A DNA stretch of 64,000 nucleotides from Platanthera guangdongensis (lineage: Eukaryota > Streptophyta > Magnoliopsida > Asparagales > Orchidaceae). Positions within the stretch are counted from its first letter, which is position 1, and every line of letters begins with the position of its first letter. Below the pieces are notes generated by a model that worked only from the letters and a program-made list of their open reading frames with translations, was not told the DNA's origin and made no database searches. Positions 55,022-64,000 of the stretch are shown here, piece by piece. The DNA lies in NCBI GenBank assembly GCA_039583875.1, contig CM077153.1, forward strand, positions 111,038,568 to 111,102,567, written 5' to 3'. A program made the translations under genes and the position numbers.

Positions 55022-55110
55022 AAAAAGAAGGGACATATAAGTTAATAAGTTGGGGTACCACTATAAGCTAATAAGAAGGGACATACAAAAAGAATGTACC
55101 AAAGGTTGGG
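55022..55110. repeat. Local duplication at the LTR/copia junction
   Basis: AAGAAGGGACATA and TTGGGGTACCACTATAA each occur twice within 90 bp, making the junction of the lone LTR and the copia LTR tail ambiguous. Confidence 0.65.
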
Positions 55111-55252
55111 GTACCACTATAAATTTTTTGTCGTCTGTGATTGCTTGGTTCATAATTGTGTGCATAGATCTTAATTTTTATTCCACTAAACGACGCACAA
55201 CTCACCTATTCACCCCCTCTAGGTTATTTAGGTAGACAACTAAACTATTTCA
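55093..55252 (+). repeat. Tail of copia 3' LTR
   Basis: Aligns with 51170-51328 (ACCACTATAA, GTCGTCTGTG, AACTCACCTATTCACC, TTTAGGTAGACAAC) and ends ACTATTTCA at 55252. It is the right end of the copia element whose 5' LTR ends at 51328; most of the element between is missing. Confidence 0.7.
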
Positions 55253-55871
55253 GTATACAATCATGTCTATGTGATTTTATATTTATGTTATTTGCTTGAG
55301 GTGCGCCTTTAGTTTCCATCCGACAACACATCCGTTCTGCCACTCTAGCAATTGCTAGAGGCGTGCGTAGCGAAGAGGTGCTCTTGACCCTCATTCCACT
55401 GTCCTAACCACCTCATCCGCAAGCATACTCGTCCTTCAGCCCTGCGATTTGGTGCATAGCGGCTCGTGTAGTCTTCCATCTCGCCTGGCGAAGCATCGCA
55501 TTGCGGCATTGCATCGGAGTAGCTGTTAGTGTTTTTTTTCTGTTTCCGCAACCATCAAAAACCCCCGTAGTTAACTGCGACCTAAGGACTTCAATCTCAA
55601 GTCCTCCTCGAAATTAACACCACCTTACTGTGTTCCTTGAAGAGATCGATACATGGGGAAATTCGCCAATTTTATATTACTTGTGCGACCGGTACACTTG
55701 TCGTCCAACGCATCAAAAACCAACCTCCTTTGTTGTTTTGTTTAACTCTTTGTAATGATCTTTCTGCGAGCTATCACGTTACCCAACATGCATTCCCTAG
55801 AGATCGACATTCGGGGAAGCTATTCCCAAAATTATTACTTGACAGTGACCGGGGCAATTGCCGACGAATCA
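55253..55871 (+). repeat. Gypsy-type LTR fragment
   Basis: Ends GACGAATCA at 55871, seven bases before a PBS-like site. No start found. No ORF is supported. Confidence 0.45.
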
Positions 55872-55877
55872 ATATTT

Positions 55878-55895
55878 TGGCATCGTTGCCGCAGA
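55878..55895 (+). other. PBS-like site, tRNA-Asp type
   Basis: TGGCATCGTTGCCGCAGA resembles TGGCGCCGTTGCCGGGGA, the Asp-tRNA site used by many plant gypsy elements. Confidence 0.5.
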
Positions 55896-56069
55896 ATGCA
55901 GGCGTATTGTTGATTTGTGTTGTGTTATGAGAGTTACGACATAGTTGCTTGTTTCGAATTTGTTTTTTCCCAGTCTATTTTTGCATTTTATGTCGGTTGG
56001 AATTGTTAGATTTTTATTGAAAATCTATGCAAGGTAGTTTAATACTGGAAATCAGTGATCTCTGCAATA

Positions 56070-57086
56070 TGGGCCAGTTTTAATATCCGTTGCTGCTAGT
56101 GTGGAGATAACTCTCATGTAAGTGATATATGTCCTAAGGCGTATGGTAGCCAAGACACTCAAGGATCTACATATGGAGCACCATCCTCATCTGGTACTCA
56201 ATATGATAGAGATAAGCCAGTTAACTATTCATCCGCACTTCCATTGCCGCACTACTTTCTTTCGATGTCAGTAGCCGTAGTATAGACAAAGCCGGCTAAG
56301 CAGTGTTTATTTTGTCGGAGTTGGGATCACTCTTTGAAGGAGTGTGTTACTTACTTGGCACAGTTGGAGGATGATGATGAACCAGATGTTTGGATTGTCT
56401 CCACTCCGATAACTTGCAGCACCCCTTCTGTATCTGGGTACGTACTAGTGCCACCTTCAGATTTTGAAGGGAGAAATACTAGTATTTGCATAGATACATG
56501 TGTTGATCTAAACACTGACATAGATGTTTTTACTCCTGAAGTACATATATCATCTTGTATGGAGTCTGTTAGTTGTGAGGAGCCTGTGCTTGATTTTTTT
56601 GCGAGCACTGCTCCTCTATCCTCTACTTTGTAAAGCATTCTTTCAGTATCTGACACCGTTGTGGAGGTTGATTCGCAGGGAGAAGCTGGTGTTTGTAGCA
56701 TTATGCCAAATCCAGTCGAGGAGTACATCTGCATGGCCGAGGTTGCTGCCTCAGTCCCATGTAATGAAGTCCAATGCGCGGACGAGGCGGATGCAGCTCT
56801 AGGACATACTTGCACTAGCCTAGACAGCTGTGTAGATCCACCCACAATTTCGCGGATGGGAGATGACACTGTGATCATCCCCAAGATTGAGGACCACATC
56901 ATGGAACCGGTCGACTTAGTGTACGGGCCTGTAATGCATCCTAGCATTGATGGAGATCGGGCGCAGGTGGAATCAGATTCATCGAGCTTCATAACATTTA
57001 TTCTACCCAGGCCTGACGTTCAAGCAGGTATAACTAGACAGGTATGTGGGTATTCATTCTGTCGCCATTTCGGTACCCGCTACTGA
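56070..57086 (+). pseudogene. gag: Gag zinc knuckles followed by acidic ORF (left gypsy-type element)
   Basis: A first knuckle (C-stop-CGDNSHVSDIC) lies near 56088-56130 and a second, CLFCRSWDHSLKEC, near 56301-56345. The same frame then continues as an acidic, Asp/Glu/Val/Ser-rich sequence to the TGA at 57086, with a TAA at 56631-56633. Two CCHC knuckles are typical of gypsy gag. There is no protease or RT after them. The acidic extension resembles in composition, not clearly in sequence, the ORF at 62269-63624. Confidence 0.55.
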
Positions 57087-59377
57087 AACGTGAATGGTCC
57101 TTGAATAAGTCCTGTTGGGAGACAATAAGTCCTGTTGGGAGACAATAAGTCATGTTGGGAGCACTTCAAATTTCATACGCCCATCAGTTAAAAGAGTGCA
57201 CGGTCCTTGAATAAGTCCTGTTGGGAGACAATAAACCCATTAGTTATCTAGATTAGTATTTTTTTAAAAAAATGTATGTACTTTTTATTTATAATTTATA
57301 ATTGTTGCTTAATTTAACTGTCGAAAGGGTTGTCGTAGCCCCGCTGCTGTGATGTGCTCAATTGTGCACTCATGTGGTCTACAGTGTGGGTTTGACTGTG
57401 AAACAGGGCGCATGAAAAATTTCTCCCCACACGACCACTGGCCGTGCGTCGGCCCTATTTCTTTTAAACCCAGTCGACAGACCACTATTTTTTGGGGAGT
57501 TCGTTGCGTAGCGAGTTTACAACATCTATTGCTTTTCTAGTGATTTATTTTTCTGTGGAATTGTATTTTACTTTTTTTAGCAGGTTCGGACATGAAACAA
57601 TTATATTTTCGTGGGCGCCCTTATGGGTGCCGAATGTTTTTTTTATATATCATGTTAAATACATGTATTCAGTCCACCTTAAGGACGGTAAAGAAAAGGG
57701 GCTTATGCTAGACAACCCAAGTAGGACCACTTGGTCCTGTTTTGTGTGATGTGTTTCTTTTTATATTTGTATTTATATTTTATTATTTTGCATGGGATCT
57801 CTAATTCGTAGTTGCAGGAAATTTTTGAAGCGCAGCAGACCAGCCGCTATCGGACAAGCTCTCAGCATGACTGGTATGCTCAGTTTTGAGCATAGGTACT
57901 TATTACCCCTAACTCTTTATATTATTTGAAATGTTTAGTTTTATGAGTTGTCGCATTCAAGTCTGGGGGTGAGAGCATGCATGTAGTCACTACACGAGCA
58001 CACATTTTATAGCATAAAAATTATTATTTATTTATTTCAAAATCACTGTAGCACACACTGAGTCACCCACTTAAGCGCGATCTTATCCACTGGTGCGACT
58101 CGAGTCAAATGCATTGCTCGTGTGTAAACTTTAAAATAATGGTGATGGATTAGCATTTTAGGATAGAGTAGTGCGAAACTCGTGCAGTGCTCCTAATCGA
58201 GTACTCATGGTCTGTGTATAAATAGTATAGATTTAATTTTTCTTTATGCTCGTAGATTTATACTTTTTCTGCAGATGTAAATATTGTTTGTACTACTCAA
58301 AAAATGTTGAATCTGGTGACATCGATCGGTAGTGTAGGGATGTGTGTAGCCGTCACTAGACTCGTTTTGCTCGAGTCGGGAGGAAGGATCATCTTTCTCG
58401 GTTGCTAAGAACTTACCACAAGCTACTCTTGAAGCATTGGTGCATGGTTAGTCAAGCGTGAGTGTGACGTAGGATATCAATTTGGTTAGTTTGAGCCTTG
58501 TTTACCTTGTCCTAACTGCTAACCATTGTAAGCCAAGTTTGTGCCTACCCCTCCTTTAATTCAGCTTCACCTTCATTCACCAAAGCCTAAAGTCAATCCT
58601 CCTATCGCAACCAAATCCATGAGCTCCTGTGAATTAATATTTTGATGAGGTGTGATGTTTGGAATTCTAGTGATGTGGAAGATGAATACAAGAAAGTTTT
58701 TTGCTAAAAAATTGGGGATTGCAAAAGAAAAGAAAACGAAAAAGGAGAGAATTGAAAGAGAAAATCTAAATAGAATTACAATGAGAAATGGAATCCCCAT
58801 CTATTTTATCATAATATTGGTCGGGTTAGGCCGTGTACACACCCGGGTTTCAAGCTAAGTCTGGTGGTGTGCACACGTGCAATTCTGAGGGGCTGTATTG
58901 GTTTAGCTTGTTGTTTGCTCGCTTGGGTTGCGTGTAGCCTCCATGTTTATCTTTGAATACCAAACCTTAGCCTAAGCCCCACGATTATCCTAAATTCCTA
59001 CGGATTCACGCTTGAGAAGAGCTAGTACCATGGAGAGAGTGTGAACGGGCAAGCGTATGGTCCACGACATTGATGGATTTCTTTGGAGGTGATCCTAAGC
59101 CCCGGTCTTTGGCAATGCTCACCTGAGTGGCCAGCCTACTTTCTTCCGATATATGACTGAACGATTCTCTAGAATTCCAATTTTGAGTTGATACAAAATT
59201 TATTTACGCCTGTCAAAAAGTATAAATTCTATAGTATAATTAAAAAGTTTATTTATTCTATTTTCTATGCCTGTGATATATTCGATTTCTCTCAATACTG
59301 TATTTGGAAATTACTAAGACATCTAACTATTTTCTAGTCCACAGTGTGATTATTTGCTCCAGACGAGCAAATGTTTA
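57087..59377. other. AT-rich non-coding 3' region of the left gypsy-type element
   Basis: About 2.3 kb without supported genes. Near 57110-57240 CCTGTTGGGAGACAATAAG is repeated several times. AAGTCTGGGGGTGAGA at 57961 and AAGTCTGGTGGTG at 58857 are copies or relatives of the PPT at 59378. CACGACCACTGGCCGTGCG at 57438 is an inverted motif also seen inside the LTR at 59690. Confidence 0.45.
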
Positions 59378-59389
59378 AGTCTGGGGGTG
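59378..59389 (+). other. Polypurine tract (AGTCTGGGGGTG type)
   Basis: AGTCTGGGGGTG abuts TGATGAGTCC, the start of the LTR at 59390. Confidence 0.65.
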
Positions 59390-61013
59390 TGATGAGTCCA
59401 AGTTATATATATATTTTTGGACTCATCTGGGAAAGTTTTCTCGTTGATGCACTACACTCTATAGCCATATTTGTTCATATTTGTTATTATGTCCATTTCA
59501 TATTAAGTGCACTTTTGGTCCATTTTCATTGTGATTTCGTAATTATTATACTTTTGCCCTACTTGGTGTTTTTCTATGTTTGGAGAATATGGAATGTCCA
59601 TTTCGGTTGCTCTTCTGTTTTTGCTGTAGGTACAATGGTCGTGTGTGTGTTTCGGGATTGTTTGCGAATGTTTTTCGCCTAAGGGCCACTGATCGTGCGT
59701 TTTACATGTGCACGGTCAGTGGATTCCGTTGCGCACGACCGCTGGTTGATGGAGACATTGCTGATACGGCCGCCATTAATCCCCGTCTGAGAGAGTTCGT
59801 CAATTGTGACGATCGCTGTCGCAATCTCGAGGATGAGATCCATGTCTGCGGCATTATATAAAAATATATAATTATAAATTAAATAATTATAATTATATAT
59901 TTTTAATAATTTTATTATTTTAGCAATTTTATTTTAGATATTTAGTTCACGTTTTAATTTTCATTTCATGTGTAATGATGGGTGCTTATAACCATCATGT
60001 GTTGTTTTAATTATTTCATTTCATATGCTATGATGAGTGCATATAACCATCATATTTTCAATTTTGATGTTTAAATTTTGAATTTTGAATTTTGAATGAA
60101 GGGAGTTGGAGTGGTGTAAGCCTATATATCGGTCATGATATTTGTCATATTGATTAGTGAATGATTAAAAAAGAAAACCCTAACTTGTCTTGAGAATCTC
60201 CTTCTCCTCTCCTCCTTGGCCGCCTCTCTCTTCCCCCTCTTCCTTGGTAATTTCGGCCACCCTACTCCCCTCTTTCCCTCCTCTTTTGTCCCCTTAAAAA
60301 CCCTCTCCTACTCCTTTTCCTTAGACCAAATCGCATCCAATCTTCCTCACCCAAAACCGACCACCAACAAGAAAATTTGCCACCCTCATCCTTGACGAAT
60401 TCGGCCAAGGCAAGAAGATCTCCACTTGTGGATCAACTTCGGCGTGAAGCGACGAAGGCGGACGAGTTTCTCTCCAACCGGCGTGACTCCGGTGGAGCCG
60501 TTGAAGAACGATCCAAGTAGAGAAATCGAAATCATCCATTCTGATAGGGTAACGAATCCTTTCTACCTATTGTGTGTTTCACTTCCTAGATTAATTCCAG
60601 TGGTGGTAGATTCTTGGCATTAAATTTTTAATTGTTAATTAATCATGGTTTCTTCAATTGGTTTGTGTTTGTCTTGATTGAATTATTTTTCGAAAAAAGG
60701 TTTGGCCAACCTTTATTTTCTTTTGTTGGGTGAGATCTTTCTTTTCAAAATCATATTTATTTGGTAGATCTCTTTTGGTACTACAACGCTCGTTCGGACC
60801 GGGTCGGTCCTTTTAGTCGGAAATATATTGGTTTTATAGCCCTTGTTGGATCCTAATAGGTTTGGCTACCGGTACGCTAGCATCTATTTGATATTATTGT
60901 ACAACGTATGCGGTGCTGCGTTAATCGATTGTCCAGGTATAGGATCAGATCGTAGAGGGGTATACGTGCTAGTCTGTATATCTATTCGTTGTCAAACGTG
61001 TGAGTCTGCATCA
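59390..61013 (+). repeat. Gypsy-type LTR, 1.62 kb, flanked by PPT and PBS
   Basis: Starts TGATGAGTCCAAG and ends GTCTGCATCA. A PPT lies on its left and a PBS on its right, so it is the 3' LTR of something on the left and the 5' LTR of the element on the right. It contains an inverted segment CACTGATCGTGCG/CGCACGACCGCTGG (about 59688-59745), an AT-rich block (59855-59940), a tandem duplicate around ATAACCATCAT (59975-60060) and a pyrimidine-rich leader (60185-60330). Confidence 0.75.
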
Positions 61014-61016
61014 ATT

Positions 61017-61028
61017 TGGTATCAGAGT
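61017..61028 (+). other. Primer-binding site, initiator Met
   Basis: TGGTATCAGAGT three bases after the LTR end at 61013. Confidence 0.8.
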
Positions 61029-61520
61029 CGGGTGGTGCTAATTTCTTAATTAGTACCATCCTAAAAAAAATTTCTTTAGCTCGCAGACACGCACTTTGCA
61101 CGTTTCATTGCATAACATTAAAATCAATTTTTAAATTTCTGGTCTGCAAATAGTATCCTTAAATTTTCAGTTTTTTTCTCATAATTCAAAAAAATAAAAT
61201 TCAGGAATTTCCCCATCGTTTTATTAGAAAGAAATAAAAAAAATATTTTAATCTTATTAAGCCATTATTTTTATTAAATCATTACAAAATTTTAATTTTG
61301 GTCTGCCAATAGCAGCCTATATTTTTATTTTTCCAGCAAAAAAATCAGAATTTTTTTTTAATAATCTTCAATTTATTTCCTATAAGAAAACAAAAAAATT
61401 ATTTTTACCCTAGTTACTAAGTGGGAACAATTCCATCTGAGAAAATTAAATCGGGCCAGGTTCATTTCTCATTGCATGTGCACCAGTTCCGGTTGAGTTT
61501 TCTCTCCGATTCTCACTAAT
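61029..61520 (+). other. AT-rich leader between PBS and gag
   Basis: About 490 bp, strongly AT-rich with A and T runs, no ORF. GGTCTGC(A/C)AATAG occurs twice (61140 and 61299), pointing to a degenerate tandem repeat of about 160 bp. Confidence 0.5.
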
Positions 61521-62240
61521 ATGGCATATGACGTCTATGCTGTCCGGCTAGACTATTCATATGCTAAGGATATGGCTAAATACACCCCTAGAGCACAACA
61601 CATTTATCCTACTTATGACGATTTAGGATGTCCCCAAATTTTTAGAAATTAGATTAAGGGATTAGAGCATTATTTTAATTGCCACTTATGAGATGACCAC
61701 AAAAAGGTTAACTTTGCCCGAGATCGACTAATAGGTCAAGCCCAATTGTTTTGGTTAAACGAAGAGCATCGTGTTGGTAGTTATCGTTACGCTTGGCCGC
61801 ATATGCGTCGCCTACTCTCGGATCAATTTGATCCTGCCTACCTTCGCCCTGCTAATACTAAGCCTACGAGTGAGTATAGTTATGACACTAGTTCCCTATC
61901 AGCATTTAAAAATGACTATAAAACAAACATCCATACCAGGCGACAGATAACTGAAGATTTGACTAACCTTATACAAGGGAACAAGTCCGTCTCGGATTAT
62001 ATGCATCTTTTTAAGGATATGATGGTTAGAAGTGGTGTGAAGGAGTTGCTAGAGATCACCCTCTCTAGGTTTCGTAAGGGGTTAAACCCCTACATCTATG
62101 GTAAATTACTGCGTTATTGGCACACCGATCTAGACTCCACATTTACCACGACATTAGAAATTGAGAAGCACCACCATCCTACGAATAAAGCTCACTCGTG
62201 TCAGACCGGAATGGCCGTATTAGGACACCACCCCGGTTAG
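61521..62240 (+). pseudogene. gag: Gypsy-type gag, two in-frame stops
   Basis: A single frame from ATG 61521 to TAG 62238-62240 with a TAG near 61650 and a TGA near 61689. It follows the retrotransposon gag pattern: IKGLEHYF, then LIGQAQLFWLNEEH, a WPHMRRLLSDQFDPAYL segment, NLIQGNKSVSDYM and LSRFRKGLNPYIY. A CCHC knuckle is not visible before the frame ends. It sits where gag should be after the leader. Confidence 0.75.
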
Positions 62241-62268
62241 GGAAACCTCTCCTAATAGGTCATGTGTT

Positions 62269-63624
62269 GTGCACTCGATAGATATTACCACTAGGGTTAT
62301 GCCTCCATTAGCCTCGACACATAAGCCCCTAGAGATAGTGACTGATACCCCTGAGGATGCTGATGTTGCTATACTATCTCTGGATTTTGAGGATGACCCC
62401 ATTGGTGAGAGTATTCTGACATGTTCGTTAGTGTCCGGCTATTCTGATGCGTCTGAGTCTTAGGGAATCCCTATTGACCTAGAAGACGATGTTTGGGATG
62501 ATGAAGATAGTCCAAGGTGTGAGAGAATCCCATTGCCTGTTACGAGCCCTACTAGCGTTGTATCTGTGCACCCTATTATTGAGTGCCCTCTCCCGGATAT
62601 GATCCCCATCGCATTAGAGCCTACGATTATTCCCATTGAGATTTTAGCTAACCTTCCTAAGGAGCTTGTGAGTGAGGATTCTTCCATTATCATTGACGAC
62701 CCTGACTTAGTGGATGTTCCAACTAATTGTGAAGACTCACCTTATGTGAGACGGTTATGTTTGGATGATTTTAGAGTTGCGAACCCGAACGATAGTTATT
62801 TGATGATATCACCATTGTCCGAAATTCCATCTGAATTAAATTTTCCGTCGTGTTCGATTTTGCCCATTTCTGAGACCTTTACTGGTTTTGAATTAAATGA
62901 CTTGTCTAGTGTGTTGGAAGAAATTACAAGCGATGAAGTGGAATTTTTGAATGATTCTTTCGTTTTACCCCCGGATGAGAGTTCATTGATGTTATCACTG
63001 ATCGGTGAATGTTATTCTGATTTGGATTTTATCCTGAGTTTGATTTTACCGACCCTTCCTCCTATCTATGAGCCCACATTAGTTGACGATTTAGGACGTG
63101 GCATCGGTAGCCCTACACTGAGTTGTTATGACAGGCCCAATCTTTTAGTTCCTACCTTGGCATTGTCTCAGCACTTAGATACTAATACGTTGAGCGCGCT
63201 AGTTTTTGGTCAGTTCACCGCACCGCGTAGATCTAACTATGCGTCACATTTGGCTATTCATTTCCCTGCGTGTCTAGCTACAGTTCTATCCTCGCTCGTT
63301 TCTGATTCTTTGGTTATTGTGCCTCTGGATGTGGTGTCTCCTTCACATACCTATATCCCACACCCGGTCGCACGTATTTATCCACCGCCATTTGATGACC
63401 TTTTTTTCCACACATTAGTGACCAAGGTTAGGCCCCATGAGTTGTATCGCTCGCACCTCTTGTCACATCCGGGAGCGTCCAACTCTTTTAGTATTTATGA
63501 TGAGTGGTTTCCCTTGACATATCTTCATGACAAACATGAAAATATTAATTTTAAGATTAGGATTGTGAATTTGAAGCCTATGAAAATCATCTTTGATTAT
63601 AAGCTCCCGTCCCCCGGGACTTAA
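62269..63624 (+). pseudogene. Long acidic ORF downstream of gag, unrecognised
   Basis: One frame of about 450 codons with a single TAG at 62461-62463. The first two thirds are rich in Asp, Glu, Ser, Pro, Leu and Ile (segments such as SIIIDDPDLVDVP and ELNDLSSVLEEITSDEVEFL); the last third has aromatic and His residues (SHTYIPHPVARIYPPPFDD) and ends KIIFDYKLPSPGT. I see no protease DSG/DTG, no RT YxDD and no RNase H motif. A reading frame this long in decayed surroundings suggests a real protein. It is followed by an integrase-tail-like segment in another frame. Confidence 0.5.
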
Positions 63625-63659
63625 CCCCTTTACCCTCCGTATTTCGGTTAAGTGATGTA

Positions 63660-64000
63660 GCCCATTGTTTCACTCCTCACGATAGTATGATACTTAAGCG
63701 CACTTTAAGGGAATTAATCACTAAAGTTGCGTCTTATTTTTTACTTGCTAGTTTATCGCCGAAACTCGCACCGGATTATGCTCATCATGATCACATTTTA
63801 TATAAGCACATTAGTGAAGCGCTAACCACATCATATAAATCTTATCAATTTCAAGATAACTTATATAAAAGAGTGTCTCACTATATGATTGGCCATTTAG
63901 TTTTATTGTGTTTCATCCCTGAGCGGTTGCCTTCTGGCGCTATAAAAAGTTGGCGACTTGGCAAGTTGGACCTTTTTCGGATCGTAAAGAAATTAGGAGA
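63660..64000 (+). pseudogene. Integrase C-terminal-like segment, runs off the window
   Basis: The frame starting at 63660 is open to the window end. Near the end it reads HISEALTTSYKSYQF, then IGHLVLLCFIPERLPSGAIK and FRIVKKLG. This resembles the integrase end of gypsy elements (a long helix, GDLVMV-x-x-R-x-ERFP-x-G, K-x-GPFRILKKI). It suggests that the acidic ORF replaces the normal protease-RT-integrase core. Confidence 0.5.

Larger units (their letters stand above)
53334..55050 (-). repeat. Lone Athila-type LTR, different subfamily
   Basis: Aligns along most of its length with the Athila LTRs at 33625 and 43305 (for example GGCAAGTATACCTATCGAA near 53372, the CTCTCGAGGGGTGCG block near 53860, and ATTTATAGAA near 54470) but is clearly more diverged. 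No internal Athila sequence adjoins it, so it is a solo or truncated LTR. Its U3 array has GACACGGCCGTGT palindromes. The right end is blurred by a local duplication. Confidence 0.75.

Noticed and set aside
1..64000. Host protein-coding genes
   Set aside because: Every frame with recognisable similarity belongs to a retroelement or its extra genes; no intact host gene could be supported.

Overview
This window is a block of nested plant LTR retrotransposons. I see no host gene, rRNA, tRNA gene or CRISPR array. The elements belong to plant lineages: Ty3/gypsy Tat with a second, archaeal-type RNase H; Ty3/gypsy Athila; a Tekay/Del-like chromovirus; and several Ty1/copia families. Plant-type introns and TATA boxes are also present. 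The setting is repeat-rich, probably heterochromatic DNA of a flowering plant; I cannot name the species.

Layout. (1) 1-3134 plus 16354-19292: an outer Tat-related element on the minus strand. It has gag and two antisense (plus-strand) genes but no recognisable pol. (2) 3135-16353: a complete 13.2 kb Tat element on the minus strand, inserted in the outer one. It has 747-bp LTRs differing at 13 sites by hand count and a 5-bp target duplication CGGCA. It carries gag, protease, RT, RNase H, aRNase H and integrase on the minus strand, and two TATA-driven gene units on the plus strand between pol and the 3' LTR. (3) 19293-22340: 3' end of a plus-strand copia-like element with an unrecognised Ser/Thr-rich ORF. 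(4) 22341-23393: unclassified repeat-like DNA. (5) 23394-33624, resuming at 45101-45160: an old plus-strand Tekay/Del-like chromovirus with a 3.57 kb 5' LTR. (6) 33625-45100: an Athila element on the minus strand, inserted in the 3' LTR of (5). (7) 45252 to about 49640: a minus-strand copia 3' LTR with RNase H remnants. (8) about 50000-53333 and 55093-55252: a plus-strand copia element cut by a lone Athila-type LTR (53334 to about 55050). (9) 55253-64000: two gypsy-type elements with gag followed by a long acidic ORF and no visible RT; the right one has a clear LTR, an initiator-Met PBS and an integrase-tail-like segment at the window edge.

The most interesting system is the Tat pair. Two diverged families keep the same pair of antisense genes: one encodes a basic/coiled-coil protein, the other a protein with a Transposase_28-like domain and an acidic tail. 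Each family is also studded with a short GC-rich word, GCGGAC/GTCCGC in the inner element and a GCGGCTT/GCGGTCT/CCGCGCGG series in the outer. In the inner element the word is dense in LTRs, antisense genes, spacers and the gag N-terminus but almost absent from pol. Together with hairpins built on the same word, this suggests an element-encoded regulator and its own binding sites. That reading is inference. Antisense extra ORFs in Tat elements are already known as a class.

Almost all reading frames carry stops or frameshifts, many of the CGA-to-TGA kind expected from methylcytosine decay. The main exception is the antisense gene at 6509-8369, open in three exons except for a changed splice donor.
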